From positions 1 to 24,486 of the forward strand of contig JAYGED010000232.1 of NCBI GenBank assembly GCA_046582565.1: a stretch of 24,486 nucleotides of DNA, read 5' to 3'. This stretch comes from JAYGED01 sp046582565. GTDB taxonomy: Bacteria; Pseudomonadota; Alphaproteobacteria; JAAXGF01. The translations under genes and the position numbers were made by a program. Every line of letters begins with the position of its first letter. Position 1 is the first letter of the stretch. The notes under the pieces were generated by a model, which searched no databases, had not been told where the DNA came from, and saw nothing but the letters and a program-made list of their open reading frames with translations. Shown here one piece after another: positions 7,819 to 17,100 of this stretch.

Positions 7819-9159
7819 TTGAGCATCTATGACACTCGTTTCGAGACGGCGGACAGAGACGTGATTCTCGCCTATCAACTCGAACGGATCAAGACGTTGA
7901 TCGAGAAGACCTGGGCAACTAACGACTTCTACCGCAGTCATTGGAGCTGCTCCTCCGTCGACATCGAAAAGATCAATTCCCTGGAAGCATTCTCGGACAT
8001 GATCCCGGTGGTCGAGAAGAAGGATTTCATCACCGATCAGGATAACGACCCGCCGTTTGGCCGCCGCCACGCCCACCTGCTGTCCCTCGGCGTGCCCTAC
8101 ACGATCTTCATTACCGGCGGCACCACCGGCCAGGGGGTCGAGGTCCACCTGCAAAGCAACGACGACATTAAGGGCATGGAGGAAATCTACCGCTACCAGT
8201 TCACCTGGGCGGGGATTGAGCCGGGGACCCATACCTTCCTCATGCTTCCCATGACCATGATGGGCGGCGGGCGTATCGAATACATCGGCGCCGTAGCCTA
8301 TGGCCTGTCGGTCAGCACCGTGGGCAACTACGACGCGGCGCGCAAACTGGAACTGCTGCAGCGCTTCCGGCCCAAAGCGATTATCGCCAACACGTCGTAT
8401 TTCGGTCACCTGGCGGCAGTCAGCGGCGAACAGCCGCCGCTCGACGGCCTGACCCATCTGTTTACGGGCGGCGAAGGTTCGGGTCATGCCTATCTCGAGC
8501 GCATCGAGCAACAATGGCAGGCGACCATATCCGACCACTACGGCAACACCCAGATGGGCAACGACCATATGTTCACCTGCGAGCACGGCATCGGCCCGGG
8601 CAGCCGCCCCGGTCTGCTGCACAATGTCGAGCCCCTGGTCTATTTCGAGGTGATCGATCCGGATACCGGCCGCCACGTCAGGGACGGTGAGATGGGCGAG
8701 TTGATCCTGACCAATCTCTACCGCCTGGATGGGCCGGCCATCCGCTGCCGGGTCAACGACCGCGCGGTCTATCATGAAGGCCGCTACTGCCCCTGCGGGC
8801 GCTCCTTCGCCGGGGTCGAAGTGGCCACGATCAGCCGCGGCGACGATATGAAGAAGGTGAAGAACGTCAATATCTGGCCCCAGGCGGTAGAGAATGTCCT
8901 GTTCGCCGAACCCGAAGTAGATGACTTCGAAATTCTGCTCGCCTCCAGTGCCCAGGAGGCCGACACCGCCACCGCCCGGATCATGCCCCGCGAGGCCCTG
9001 GAAGAAGGCGACGAACAAGCGCTTGCAGACCGCCTCGGCAAGGCCCTGCAGAAACGTGTCGGCATTCGCTTCGTTGTCGAGATCATCCCGCCCGGCAGCC
9101 TGGCGCGAGGCGACCTCAAGGTCCGGCGCTGGAAAGACGAGCGGCTTCACAGCGTTTAA
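7819..9159 (+). CDS. PaaK-like acyl/aryl-CoA ligase (phenylacetate-CoA ligase family)
   Basis: The 446 residues belong to the adenylate-forming PaaK branch. They have an N-terminal FYRSHW-type segment, the P-loop TGGTTGQG (about 99-106), the DHYGNTQMG acyl/AMP region, a CPCGRSF metal-site-like Cys pair, the VKNVNIWPQAVE hinge where family members read VxGVNVFPxxIE, and a C-terminal LKVRRWKDER Lys. The enzyme would convert a carboxylic acid, ATP and CoA to the acyl-CoA, AMP and PPi. Divergence from phenylacetate ligase itself leaves the substrate open. TTG 7819 is preferred, with GGGAGG 8 bases before, over an in-frame TTG at 7756 that adds a Cys-rich non-family tail. It is the first gene of a four-gene operon with 9174, 9931 and 11113. 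Confidence 0.8.
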   Translation: MSIYDTRFETADRDVILAYQLERIKTLIEKTWATNDFYRSHWSCSSVDIEKINSLEAFSDMIPVVEKKDFITDQDNDPPFGRRHAHLLSLGVPYTIFITGGTTGQGVEVHLQSNDDIKGMEEIYRYQFTWAGIEPGTHTFLMLPMTMMGGGRIEYIGAVAYGLSVSTVGNYDAARKLELLQRFRPKAIIANTSYFGHLAAVSGEQPPLDGLTHLFTGGEGSGHAYLERIEQQWQATISDHYGNTQMGNDHMFTCEHGIGPGSRPGLLHNVEPLVYFEVIDPDTGRHVRDGEMGELILTNLYRLDGPAIRCRVNDRAVYHEGRYCPCGRSFAGVEVATISRGDDMKKVKNVNIWPQAVENVLFAEPEVDDFEILLASSAQEADTATARIMPREALEEGDEQALADRLGKALQKRVGIRFVVEIIPPGSLARGDLKVRRWKDERLHSV

Positions 9160-9173
9160 ATGAGGAGCGCCCC

Positions 9174-9920
9174 ATGACGGACCAACCGGTCGCCATCGTC
9201 ACTGCCGCCGGCCAGGGCATGGGCGAAGCCTGCGCCCGCGAACTGGCAGAACGGGGTTATTCCCTGGCCCTGATGTCGCCCTCGGGCGCCAGCACGAAGC
9301 TGGCTGCGGAACTCGGCGGCATAGGCCTCGACGGCTCGGTGACGGAGACCGCCGATCTTGAAAAACTTGTAACCATGACCCTGGACAAATACGGGCGCAT
9401 CGATGCGGTGGTCAACAACACCGGCCACGCGCCATGGTCCCTGCGCGCCTCGGGACCGGGCTTCGACCCGGATGTGGAGGCACCGCTGCTCGATATTCCC
9501 GACGCCGACTGGCACAACGGGCTCGACCTGCTGGTGCTCAACGTGGTGCGCATGTGCAGGCTGGTGACCCCGGTGATGATCGAGCAGGGCGGCGGCGCCC
9601 TGGTCAATATATCGAGCTTTGGGGCGTTGGAGCCGCGTTTGATTTTCCCCCTGTCGTCTTCTCTGCGCCTCGCTTTGTCCGGCTTCACCAAGCTCTATGC
9701 CGACCAGAACGGCAAACACGGCATCCGCATGAACAATGTGTTGCCCGGCTTCATGGAGAACTGGCCGATGGACGATCCGGTGCGCCGCACTATTCCGCTG
9801 GCGCGCGCAGGCTGCATGGCCGAGGTCGCCAAGACCGTCGCCTTCCTGCTGTCCGATGACGCGGGCTATGTCACCGGCCAGAACATCCTGGTTGACGGCG
9901 GCGTCAACCGCGGCCTCTGA
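9174..9920 (+). CDS. SDR-fold protein with Ser-x-x-x-Arg replacing the Tyr-x-x-x-Lys active site
   Basis: The 248 residues have the SDR Rossmann fold: TAAGQGMG at 10-17, NNTGHAPW in place of NNAG, VNISSFG with the catalytic-position Ser, and the usual C-terminal GYVTGQNILVDGG. At the place of YxxxK the sequence reads LSSSLRLALSGFTK. Aligning from the FTK helix puts Ser161 where Tyr and Arg165 where Lys should be. Divergent SDRs with a Ser/Asn-x-x-Arg segment exist, but their chemistry is poorly known. It may be a weakly active reductase or a non-catalytic partner. It lies 14 bases after the CoA ligase with a GAGGAG site and 10 bases before the acyl-CoA dehydrogenase, so it is a member of the operon. 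Confidence 0.75.
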   Translation: MTDQPVAIVTAAGQGMGEACARELAERGYSLALMSPSGASTKLAAELGGIGLDGSVTETADLEKLVTMTLDKYGRIDAVVNNTGHAPWSLRASGPGFDPDVEAPLLDIPDADWHNGLDLLVLNVVRMCRLVTPVMIEQGGGALVNISSFGALEPRLIFPLSSSLRLALSGFTKLYADQNGKHGIRMNNVLPGFMENWPMDDPVRRTIPLARAGCMAEVAKTVAFLLSDDAGYVTGQNILVDGGVNRGL

Positions 9921-9930
9921 TAAGCTCGCC

Positions 9931-11100
9931 ATGATCGACAAATCCCTTCGTGATCAAATGCTGTCTAGCATCGATAGGCTGTGCCGCGAGCGTATTGCGC
10001 CGCGCGCCGCCGAGATCGACGAGACAGACGAATTCCCCCGCGACCTCTACGCCGCCGCCGCCGAGCTCGGCGTGTTCGGCCTGTGGATCCCGGAAGACTA
10101 CGGCGGTATCGGCCCCGACATGGTGACACCGCTGCTGATCTCGGAACGCATTGCCCGCGACAGCGCCTCGTTCTCGCTCAGCTTCTCTAACTGCGGCGAC
10201 GCCGTCACGCCCATCGTCATCGCCGGCTCGGAGGCGGTGAAGAGCGAATACCTGCCGTCTATCGCCAGCGGCGAATTGATCCCGGTGTTCGCGCTCACCG
10301 AGCCCGGCTCGGGCTCCGACGCCGCCTCGATCGTCACAGGTGCCGAACGCGACGGCGACAGCTACGTCATCAATGGCCGCAAGATGTGGATCACCAACGG
10401 TTCGGTGGGCGACGTCTATGTGATCTTCGCCAAGACCGATCCGGACGCCGGTCACCGCGGTGTCTCAGCCTTCGTCATGCCGCGCGACACGCCCGGCTTC
10501 TCAGTGGGCCGCGACGAGAAACTGCTCGGCCTGCACGGCAGCCCGACCAGCGAGCTGATCTTCGACAATGTGCGGGTGCCGGTCGAAAACCGCCTCGGCG
10601 AGGAAGGCGAAGGCTTCAGGGTCGCCATGGTGACCCTCGATGAGGCGCGGCTCAACTGTGCCGCCATGGCCTTGGGCGTGGCCAGCGCGGCGCTCGATCT
10701 GGCCGTCGACTATGCCAAGCAGCGCGAGCAGTTTGGAAAGCCGATCATCGAACACCAGGGTCTCCAGTTCCTGCTCGCCGAGGTCACCACCGAGGTCGCC
10801 GCGGCCCGCGCCTTGTGGGAGAAAGCCATCGCCATCATCGAGCGCGAGAAATCGCGCGAGGCCAGCGTCTGGGCGGCGCTTGCCAAGCTGGCCTCAACCG
10901 ACGCCGCCATGCGCGCCACCACCGAGGCTGTGCAAGTGTTCGGCGCCGCCGGCCTGTCGCGCGCCCAGCCGGTCGAACGCTTGATGCGCGACGTTAAGGC
11001 CTTCCAAATTTTCGACGGCACCAACCAGATCCAGAAAATGCTGATCGGCCGCCACCTGCAACGCTACGGCTCGCCGCTGAGCGGCACCGTGGATATTTAA
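9931..11100 (+). CDS. Acyl-CoA dehydrogenase
   Basis: This is a 389-residue flavoprotein of the usual length. It contains LWIPEDYGGIG, the FAD-binding ALTEPGSGSDAAS and WITNGS, the middle beta domain (RDEKLLGLHGSPTSELIFDNVRVP, given only as landmarks) and the C-terminal helical bundle ending IFDGTNQIQK. In medium- and short-chain enzymes the catalytic base is the Glu of YEGT. Here the same position is Asp362, a conservative change that may alter substrate or rate. The reaction is alpha,beta-desaturation of an acyl-CoA with electrons passed to ETF. ATG 9931 lies 10 bases after the SDR stop, and a longer upstream frame overlapping the SDR is not credible. The next gene starts 12 bases later. 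Confidence 0.88.
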   Translation: MIDKSLRDQMLSSIDRLCRERIAPRAAEIDETDEFPRDLYAAAAELGVFGLWIPEDYGGIGPDMVTPLLISERIARDSASFSLSFSNCGDAVTPIVIAGSEAVKSEYLPSIASGELIPVFALTEPGSGSDAASIVTGAERDGDSYVINGRKMWITNGSVGDVYVIFAKTDPDAGHRGVSAFVMPRDTPGFSVGRDEKLLGLHGSPTSELIFDNVRVPVENRLGEEGEGFRVAMVTLDEARLNCAAMALGVASAALDLAVDYAKQREQFGKPIIEHQGLQFLLAEVTTEVAAARALWEKAIAIIEREKSREASVWAALAKLASTDAAMRATTEAVQVFGAAGLSRAQPVERLMRDVKAFQIFDGTNQIQKMLIGRHLQRYGSPLSGTVDI

Positions 11101-11112
11101 GGACACAGAAAG

Positions 11113-11880
11113 ATGGACGAGACGCTGCTCTATGAGGTTGCCGAGAATGTTGCGACCATCACCATCAATCGCGAGCGCCAACGCAACGCCCTCGACGATG
11201 CCACTCTGTTCAAGCTGCGCGACGCGCTGGAGACCGCCAAACGCGACGGCATTGGCGCCATCGTCTTGCAGGGCGCCGGGCTCAAGGCCTTCAGCGCCGG
11301 CTCGGACATCAAGGAGATGGCAATCCAGAGCCAAGCCGAGCAGATCAACCATACGGAACTCGGCCAGGAGATCGGCGATTTTATCGAGCGCCACCCGGCG
11401 CCGGTCATCGCTGCTATCGAGGGCTATTGCCTTGGCGGTGGGCTCGAGATGTCGCTCGCCTGCGACTTGCGCATCGCCGGTGCGGCGGCCAGCCTGGGCC
11501 TGCCCGAAGTGCGCAACCTGAGCGCCCTGCCGAGCTGGGGCGGCACCGTGCGCCTGCCGCGTATCGTCGGGGTGGGGCGCGCCCGCGAGATGATCATCTT
11601 CGGCCGCGTGCTGAGCGCCGCAGAAGCCCTCGACTGGGGCCTGATCAGCCAGGTGACGCCCGAGGGCGGGGCCTACGAGGCGGCGCTCGAGATCGCCGTC
11701 TCATTCGCCGCCGAGGTAGACCCGGCTGCCGCGGCCCACGCCAAGCGGCTCATCACCTTTGGTTGGGGGGCGCCGACCCAGACCGCGCGCCATATGGAAT
11801 ACCTCGCCGACATGAGCCAACTCGCCTCGGGGACGCTGGCCGACAATGTCGGCAAGTTCACCAAAAAGAAGGACCGCTGA
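11113..11880 (+). CDS. Enoyl-CoA hydratase/isomerase (crotonase family)
   Basis: The 255 residues carry the crotonase fold. The oxyanion-hole segments are AFSAGSDIKEM (about 59-69) and YCLGGGLEMS (about 105-114). Both hydratase Glu positions are kept: Glu132 in LGLPEV and Glu159 in RAREMIIFG. A Trp occupies SWGGT, where most members have GxGGT. The product would hydrate the enoyl-CoA formed by the upstream dehydrogenase, and a cyclohexenecarboxyl-CoA hydratase (BadK-like) role would fit the BadH-like SDR nearby. AAGGA precedes the ATG, 12 bases after the dehydrogenase stop. This is the last gene of the operon. The 67 bases to the next gene, which is convergent, show no clear terminator. Confidence 0.87.
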   Translation: MDETLLYEVAENVATITINRERQRNALDDATLFKLRDALETAKRDGIGAIVLQGAGLKAFSAGSDIKEMAIQSQAEQINHTELGQEIGDFIERHPAPVIAAIEGYCLGGGLEMSLACDLRIAGAAASLGLPEVRNLSALPSWGGTVRLPRIVGVGRAREMIIFGRVLSAAEALDWGLISQVTPEGGAYEAALEIAVSFAAEVDPAAAAHAKRLITFGWGAPTQTARHMEYLADMSQLASGTLADNVGKFTKKKDR

Positions 11881-11947
11881 AGGCCTCGTCAGAGCATTGT
11901 CAGAACAAAATCACTTGAGCGACTCGTAGCTGGAGTTTCCCCGGCGT

Positions 11948-12715
11948 TCAGTCCGAGCCCCGCATCAAGCGGTCGTTGAGTGGCTGGGTGGGACGCGCGT
12001 TCGTCGGCATGGCGGCCTGCATGATGGCGATTTGCCCGGGCGTTGCGGTAATGCTGTCCTTCATAACAAACCAGGCCACGCCTTCGCTGCAGGGCGGCGT
12101 GGTGAGCGAACCGGAATAGGCCGTGAAGGCGTATGACGCCGGCAGCAAGCCGCTGCCATTGACGGTTTCGTCGGGCACCCTCGCGGCACCTTCTTCGATG
12201 TGGTGTGCGGTAAGCTGGTGGCTCGCGATCACTCCCAGCGTGTCATTCGCGGCCCCCTCTTCGACCAACACGCTGACCACGGCGAGCTTGCCTTCGCTGC
12301 TGCGATGAACGAAATGAACCTCCATGGCGGCGCTGCTGCCGCCGACCGTATGTTCGCTGGGACTGTGGAAGTGGAATTGGAGCAGCTCGTAGGTCTTGCC
12401 GGCGAGGACCGCCGAATTGCCGGGCTCCACTTTCACCTCTACCGTATGGCCGTTGTTGAAGACATCAAGCGGAATGGCGCCGTAATCGAACACCGCAACG
12501 CCGCCGCCGGAAGCCGTGCCCGAGAAATTGATGGGGGATTGCTTGCGCCCTTCGGCGCATGCCGAAAATTTCCCGGAAAGATCTCCCCAATAGGCCGATC
12601 CCTCCTTGCCAGCATAGCCCCAATGAACGTCTTCCGCAAGGCCGCTGCCCGACGCCATGAAGACGGCGCCGATGACGGCCGCCAGGTAGGTACTGAACCG
12701 CGATCATCGTGACAT
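11948..12715 (-). pseudogene. Alpha-carbonic anhydrase with a TGA at codon 4 of the signal peptide
   Basis: From 12658 down, the frame encodes a full alpha-carbonic anhydrase: WGYAGKEG, KQSPINFSG, the zinc ligands in LQFHFHSPSEH and AMEVHFVH, and SLTTPPCSEGV. The internal ATG 12658 would start in the middle of the signal peptide. The same frame continues upstream as ATG TCA CGA TGA TCG CGG TTC, giving M-S-R-stop-S-R-F-S-T-Y-L-A-A-V-I-G-A-V-F then M-A-S-G-S-G-L-A. This is a normal signal peptide with a basic start and an Ala cleavage site, interrupted only by the TGA at 12704-12706. An AGGGGCGGG site precedes ATG 12715. The TGA could be CGA mutated by one C-to-T change. Unless 12658 is used, giving an enzyme without export, the gene is broken. 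It would hydrate CO2 in the periplasm. Confidence 0.75.
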
Positions 12716-12887
12716 GAAAAACCCGCCCCTTATGGTTGCCATACTTGATTTGGTTCGATCTTGTCCAGCTTCTCCCGCAGTCTGGTTAGGGACTGCCGCT
12801 CCACTGCCTTCGGCAACGTCAGCGCCCGCATGATGTTAACAGTATTGAAGCTCTTTTGTCCGATCCGATAGCCGGCCATGTCGGTGG

Positions 12888-13690
12888 TCAGTCCGGGGTT
12901 TTCTTCTGACCGCTCCAATACGAAAAGAGATCTTTGCGTTCAGCCATAAACGACGCCCCAATTCCGGCCAAAATTGCCCAAAATGCGGATGTGATTTCGA
13001 AGACCGAGAAGGGCGTCGCTGCAACGGCAAGGGCGGCCAGCGCTCCGAATCGGAGTTTCCCGCCGAACGCCGTTTCGAAGGCGCTTTGCAGGGATGAAAG
13101 GATGGCAAGACCGGCCAGAGTGACGACGAAGGTTCTGGGCAGAACGGCCAGCAATGACGTCAATGTGCCCGCGCCCAAAGCAAGGGAGATGGTCAAGGTC
13201 GCGGCGATCACGTTGGCCCAATAGCGCCTCTCCTTGGGACCGGCATCGGGCGCGGCAAGGATCGCGGCCCCGGTGCGCGCCACGGTCGCCGGATGGCCGC
13301 CAAACAGGGCGTTTACGATGGAGTTGAGCCCGGTGGCTATGGTGACGGCTGTTATCGGCACGCGGTATTCCTGAGACAAAAAAACCCCAGTCCCTGAACG
13401 TTCCCGAGCCCCATGGCCAGTACGATCATCGGCAAGCTGACCGCGAGAAAAGAAGAAAGCGTGAAACTGAAACCGGGAACCGTGAGTTCCGGAAGCGACC
13501 ACGACACTACTTCCGTCGTCGTTTCCCCAAACGCAAAGACTGCGATCCCGCCGATCACCACGGCGAGCCCCATGGGCGGAACCCGTGGGCTGGCGATAAA
13601 TCGCCCGACCAAGTAGCTGACCACGGTCACGCCGGCTACGCGAGATCGTTTGTGCGAGCCCACATTACCTCTCCCAATTTCCTCGTCCCC
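12888..13690 (-). pseudogene. benE: BenE-family benzoate/H+ symporter, 5'-truncated and frameshifted
   Basis: Two overlapping minus-strand frames together give the C-terminal two thirds of a BenE transporter. One, from about 13640, runs through VSYLVGRFIASP and VLAMGLGNVQGLGF. The other picks up YRVPITAVTIATGLNS, FGGHPATVARTGAAI and GPKERRYWANVIAAT and ends at 12888. The switch falls in a run of seven A (plus strand, 13378-13384). Removing one base restores GLGFLSQEYRVPITAV. BenE proteins have about 390-400 residues, and roughly the first 120 are missing. The gene once imported benzoate or a similar acid, which fits the neighbouring CoA cluster. It is flanked by the LysR fragment, and both lack their 5' ends. 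The minus-strand DNA just beyond its stop (12730-12887) shows nothing recognisable. Confidence 0.75.
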
Positions 13691-14076
13691 TCTCACCGAG
13701 CGAGCTCGCGGGGCATCAATGCATTACATTTGCCAGGTCTGACGCCCCAAAAGAGTGGGTGTTCAAGTCGGCGACGGAGAAGACACTACGGGTCCCGATC
13801 CAGGCTAAGCTGGTGCTGAACTCGGTAGAGGGGGTCGTAATCGCGGCCGTGCAGGATGCCGGTGTGGCAATGATGTATTCCTATCAGGCGGCACACCATA
13901 TCGCCGACGGTCGCTTGGAGATTCTTTTGAGCGACTATGAGATCGATCCGCTGCCGGTGAGTTTCATCTACCCTCAAGACGAGCTGGTTCCGCAAAAAGT
14001 AAGAGCCTTCATTGACTTCGCCATGCCGCGCCTTCGTGAGCAGCTTGCCATTATCACCGATCAATGTTCAGCCTGA
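13684..14076 (+). pseudogene. LysR-type regulator, C-terminal effector-binding fragment
   Basis: The frame is open upstream of any good start. It reads SELAGHQCITFARSDAPKEW, then about 105 residues: RVPIQAKLVLNSVEGVVIAAVQ, GVAMMYSYQAAHHIADGRL and LLSDYE. This is the second half of a LysR substrate-binding domain, with the LAGHxCI landmark and the usual end RLREQLAIITDQCSA. The helix-turn-helix and first subdomain, about 170 residues, are gone. No Shine-Dalgarno precedes the GTG at 13759. The fragment begins where the minus-strand BenE remnant also begins, so a regulator and its divergently transcribed benzoate transporter were probably truncated by one deletion of their shared promoter side. 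It cannot bind DNA as it stands. Confidence 0.7.
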
Positions 14077-14138
14077 ATACGGAAATTCGGAGGGTCGCCT
14101 TGCGACATCGGCTCCACACTCGAAAGCCGACGTCTCAT

Positions 14139-14154
14139 TCCCTGCAGGCAGGGA
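14139..14154. terminator. Short hairpin just after the ABC exporter stop
   Basis: tccctgc and gcaggga (7-base arms, 2-base gap) lie directly beyond the minus-strand stop codon at 14155-14157, between convergent genes. No T-run follows on the minus strand, so intrinsic termination is uncertain. Confidence 0.3.
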
Positions 14155-17100
14155 CTATTCTGCTGCCTCCCGGTTCCCGGCAAGCTGGCGCGACACGAGC
14201 TGTGCATAGAGGCCGCGCTTGGCGAGCAGCGTATCGTGGTTTCCGATTTCGGCAATCCGCCCCTCCGCCATCACAACGATAAAATCAGCGTTGCGGATTG
14301 TTGAGAGGCGGTGAGCAATAACGATTGTCGTCCGTGTGCTCATCAAGTCCCGCAGCGCGACGCGTACCGCCTGCTCATTGATGGCGTCGAGATGGGAGGT
14401 CGCTTCATCCAGGATCAAGACCGTCGCATCCTTCAGAAAAGCACGGGCAATTGCCACCCGTTGGCGCTGTCCGCCGGACAGGCTCATACCGCGCTCGCCG
14501 ACCGGGGTGTCCCATCCGTCGGGCAGCCCGGCGATAAACGCCGTAAGCGAAGCCCGCTCCAGCGCCTCTGTGAGATCACTGTCGCTGGCGTTTGGTCTGG
14601 CGATCAGGATATTGGCGCGCAGGCTGTCGTTAAACAAATAGGTGTCCTGCGCGACAAGAGCGATGCGTTCGCGCAGGTCGTCAAGTTTATAGTCCCGCAA
14701 ATCCCGCCCGTTCATGCGGATTACCCCCTGGTCCGGATCCCAGAACCGCATGAGCAGATTCGCCGTCGTCGTCTTGCCGGCGCCCGAGGGACCGACCAGG
14801 GCGACCGTGCTGCCCGCCGGCAATTCGAGGGAGATATCCGCCAGGGCCGGGCGGTTGGTGCCGGCATAGCTAAAGGAGACCCGGTCCAGGCTTAGCGACA
14901 CACCGCCGTCGTGGCGAGCCGCCGCATCGTCCACCCCCGCCCCGTCGGTGACCGTTACAACTTCCTGCTCGACCGCATGAAGGCGGCGGGTGGATCCCAG
15001 AGTATCCGCCAACTGCCGGCCGATATTGGCGATTTCAGAGACCGGCAGAAACGCCGACATCGCCAGAACACTCATCAAGGGCAGGATCGTCCGCTCGATC
15101 GATCCATCGGCGATAAGCCCGACGCCGGTGACGATGACGACCAGCCCGCCCAACCCGGTCGCGGCTTCGAGGATCGCGGTTTGGATTGTCAGATCGCTGA
15201 AAAAAGGCAGTCGTAGATTGTGATGGGTCTTGACGCGCTCGATGAACTGGCGGCCCCGTTCGTGTTCCTGCTGAAACGCCGCGATTTCACCCAATCCCTG
15301 AATTGTGTCGACGCTGTGCGCGTTCAGATCACCCAGCGCCTCGCGGGCCCGCGATCCCAAGCCATCGATCCGGCCGCGCATGAAAAACGGGCTGAGGACG
15401 ACAACCGCCAGGAACGGCAGCAATGCGGCCGCCATCTGCCAGCCGAAGGCAGCCAGGGTGACCAGAACCACCGCCGGCACCAACAGGGCGACGAAGGCCG
15501 GCGCCACCGTATGGGCGAAGAAAAACTCGATCGTCTCCACGTCCTGCGTTGCCATGGAAACCAGATCGCCGGTACGCCGCCGCACCAGATAGGCCGGCGC
15601 CAATCTGTCGAGTTTCTTGAACAGTGAGACACGCATTTTTGCCAGCAACTGGAACGCCATGTGATGGGCAACCCAGGATTCGAACCAATGAAGAATTCCC
15701 GCCAAAGGGGCCATCACCGCCAATGTGATCAACAGGCTGTCGAATGGTTCGCCGCGTTTCACGGCCGCGACGATCAAGGCGCTGACGGCGCCGACACCGA
15801 TCAGGGAGACCACCCGCGCCACACCGAACAGGAAGGTCAGGGTCAATTCACCCTTGTAGGGCAGGATATGCCGGAACAACGATTTGATCGCCCCGCCCCA
15901 ACCAAGTCCCTCGGCACGAAGAATGGCGTCGCTCGGTTCCGCCGCCGTCTCGAACTGTTCCGCTTCGGCGCTGTCCGCTTGTGCCTGTGCCGGCGGATCG
16001 TCCAGCAACAGCGGCTCGGTGGTGTCGGTCTCTGTTACCTGGCTCTCCATCAAGCTGAAATAAACCCCGCCCGCGGCCATGAGTTCGGCATGGGTTCCGC
16101 TTTCAACAACGCGGCCGCCATCCAACGCGAGGATTCGGTCGGCGCCGATGACACTGGACAGGCGATGGGCGAATATCAGCGTGGTCCGCCCTTTCATCAA
16201 CCGGTTAAGCGCTTCCTGGATGACGGATTCGTTTTCTGCATCGACCGATGACAAGGCTTCGTCCAGCACCAGAATGGGCGCATCGCGCAGCAAGGCGCGG
16301 GCGATGGCGAGGCGCTGCCGCTGGCCGCCCGATAGCTTCAAACCCCGCTCGCCGATTACCGTGTCGTAGCCTTGCGGCAGTTGCTTGATGAAGAGATGTG
16401 CGTTCGCCGCCTGCGCCGCCGCTTCCAGCGCCTCGCGGCTGGCATCCGGCTTGCCGAACCGGATATTCTCCTCCACCGTGCCGTGAAACAGGTATGTATC
16501 CTGGCTGACGATGGCGAGGTGACTGCGAATTTCGTCAAATCTCAGGTCGCGTAAATCATGGCCGCCAAGCCGAATGACGCCCGCGGTGGGGTCGTAGGTG
16601 CGCGACAGCAGCTTAACGATAGTTGATTTGCCGGCGCCGCTTGAGCCGACCACGCCGATCTTCTCACCGACCTCGACCTTGAAGGTCAGGCCCTGGTGAG
16701 CGGCGTGGCGGCCGCCCGGGTAGGAGAACGTCACATGGTCGAACTCGACGGTCGGCGCCATATCTCCAACCGGCGCCCTGAGTGCTGTATCGGTTACGCC
16801 GGGCTTGGCGTCGAGCAGATCAAAGACGGAGAACGCCGCCGCCTGGGCCACCATGCCGTCATGCATCAATGCACGCATTTCGCGGAGCGGACGATAGACC
16901 TCGATTCCCATCATCAGGACGATCAGCAACGCCTGCAGACTCATCGCCCCGTCGATCACGCGATACGCGCCCAGCGCCAGAGTGGCCGCCGCACCGACTG
17001 CAATGCCTGTATCGGTTATACCGCGCGACAGCGAGTTGGTGGCCAACACCCATAAGGTGCTGCTGAAAAGCGCCTCTGCCTTTTCCTCCAAAAGCTTCGT

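Noticed and set aside
7783..9150. Long open frame antisense to the CoA ligase (about 455 codons)
   Set aside because: It lies wholly opposite a gene with clear adenylate-forming motifs. It arises from GC-rich codon bias and has no ribosome site or recognisable domain.
9736..9930. Upstream extension of the acyl-CoA dehydrogenase frame
   Set aside because: It overlaps the SDR gene in another frame with Arg/Trp-rich non-family sequence. ATG 9931 gives the normal N-terminus.
12730..12918. 62-codon minus-strand frame (MERSEENPGLTTDM...)
   Set aside because: It overlaps the BenE C-terminus, has no recognised family or ribosome site, and is too short to support.
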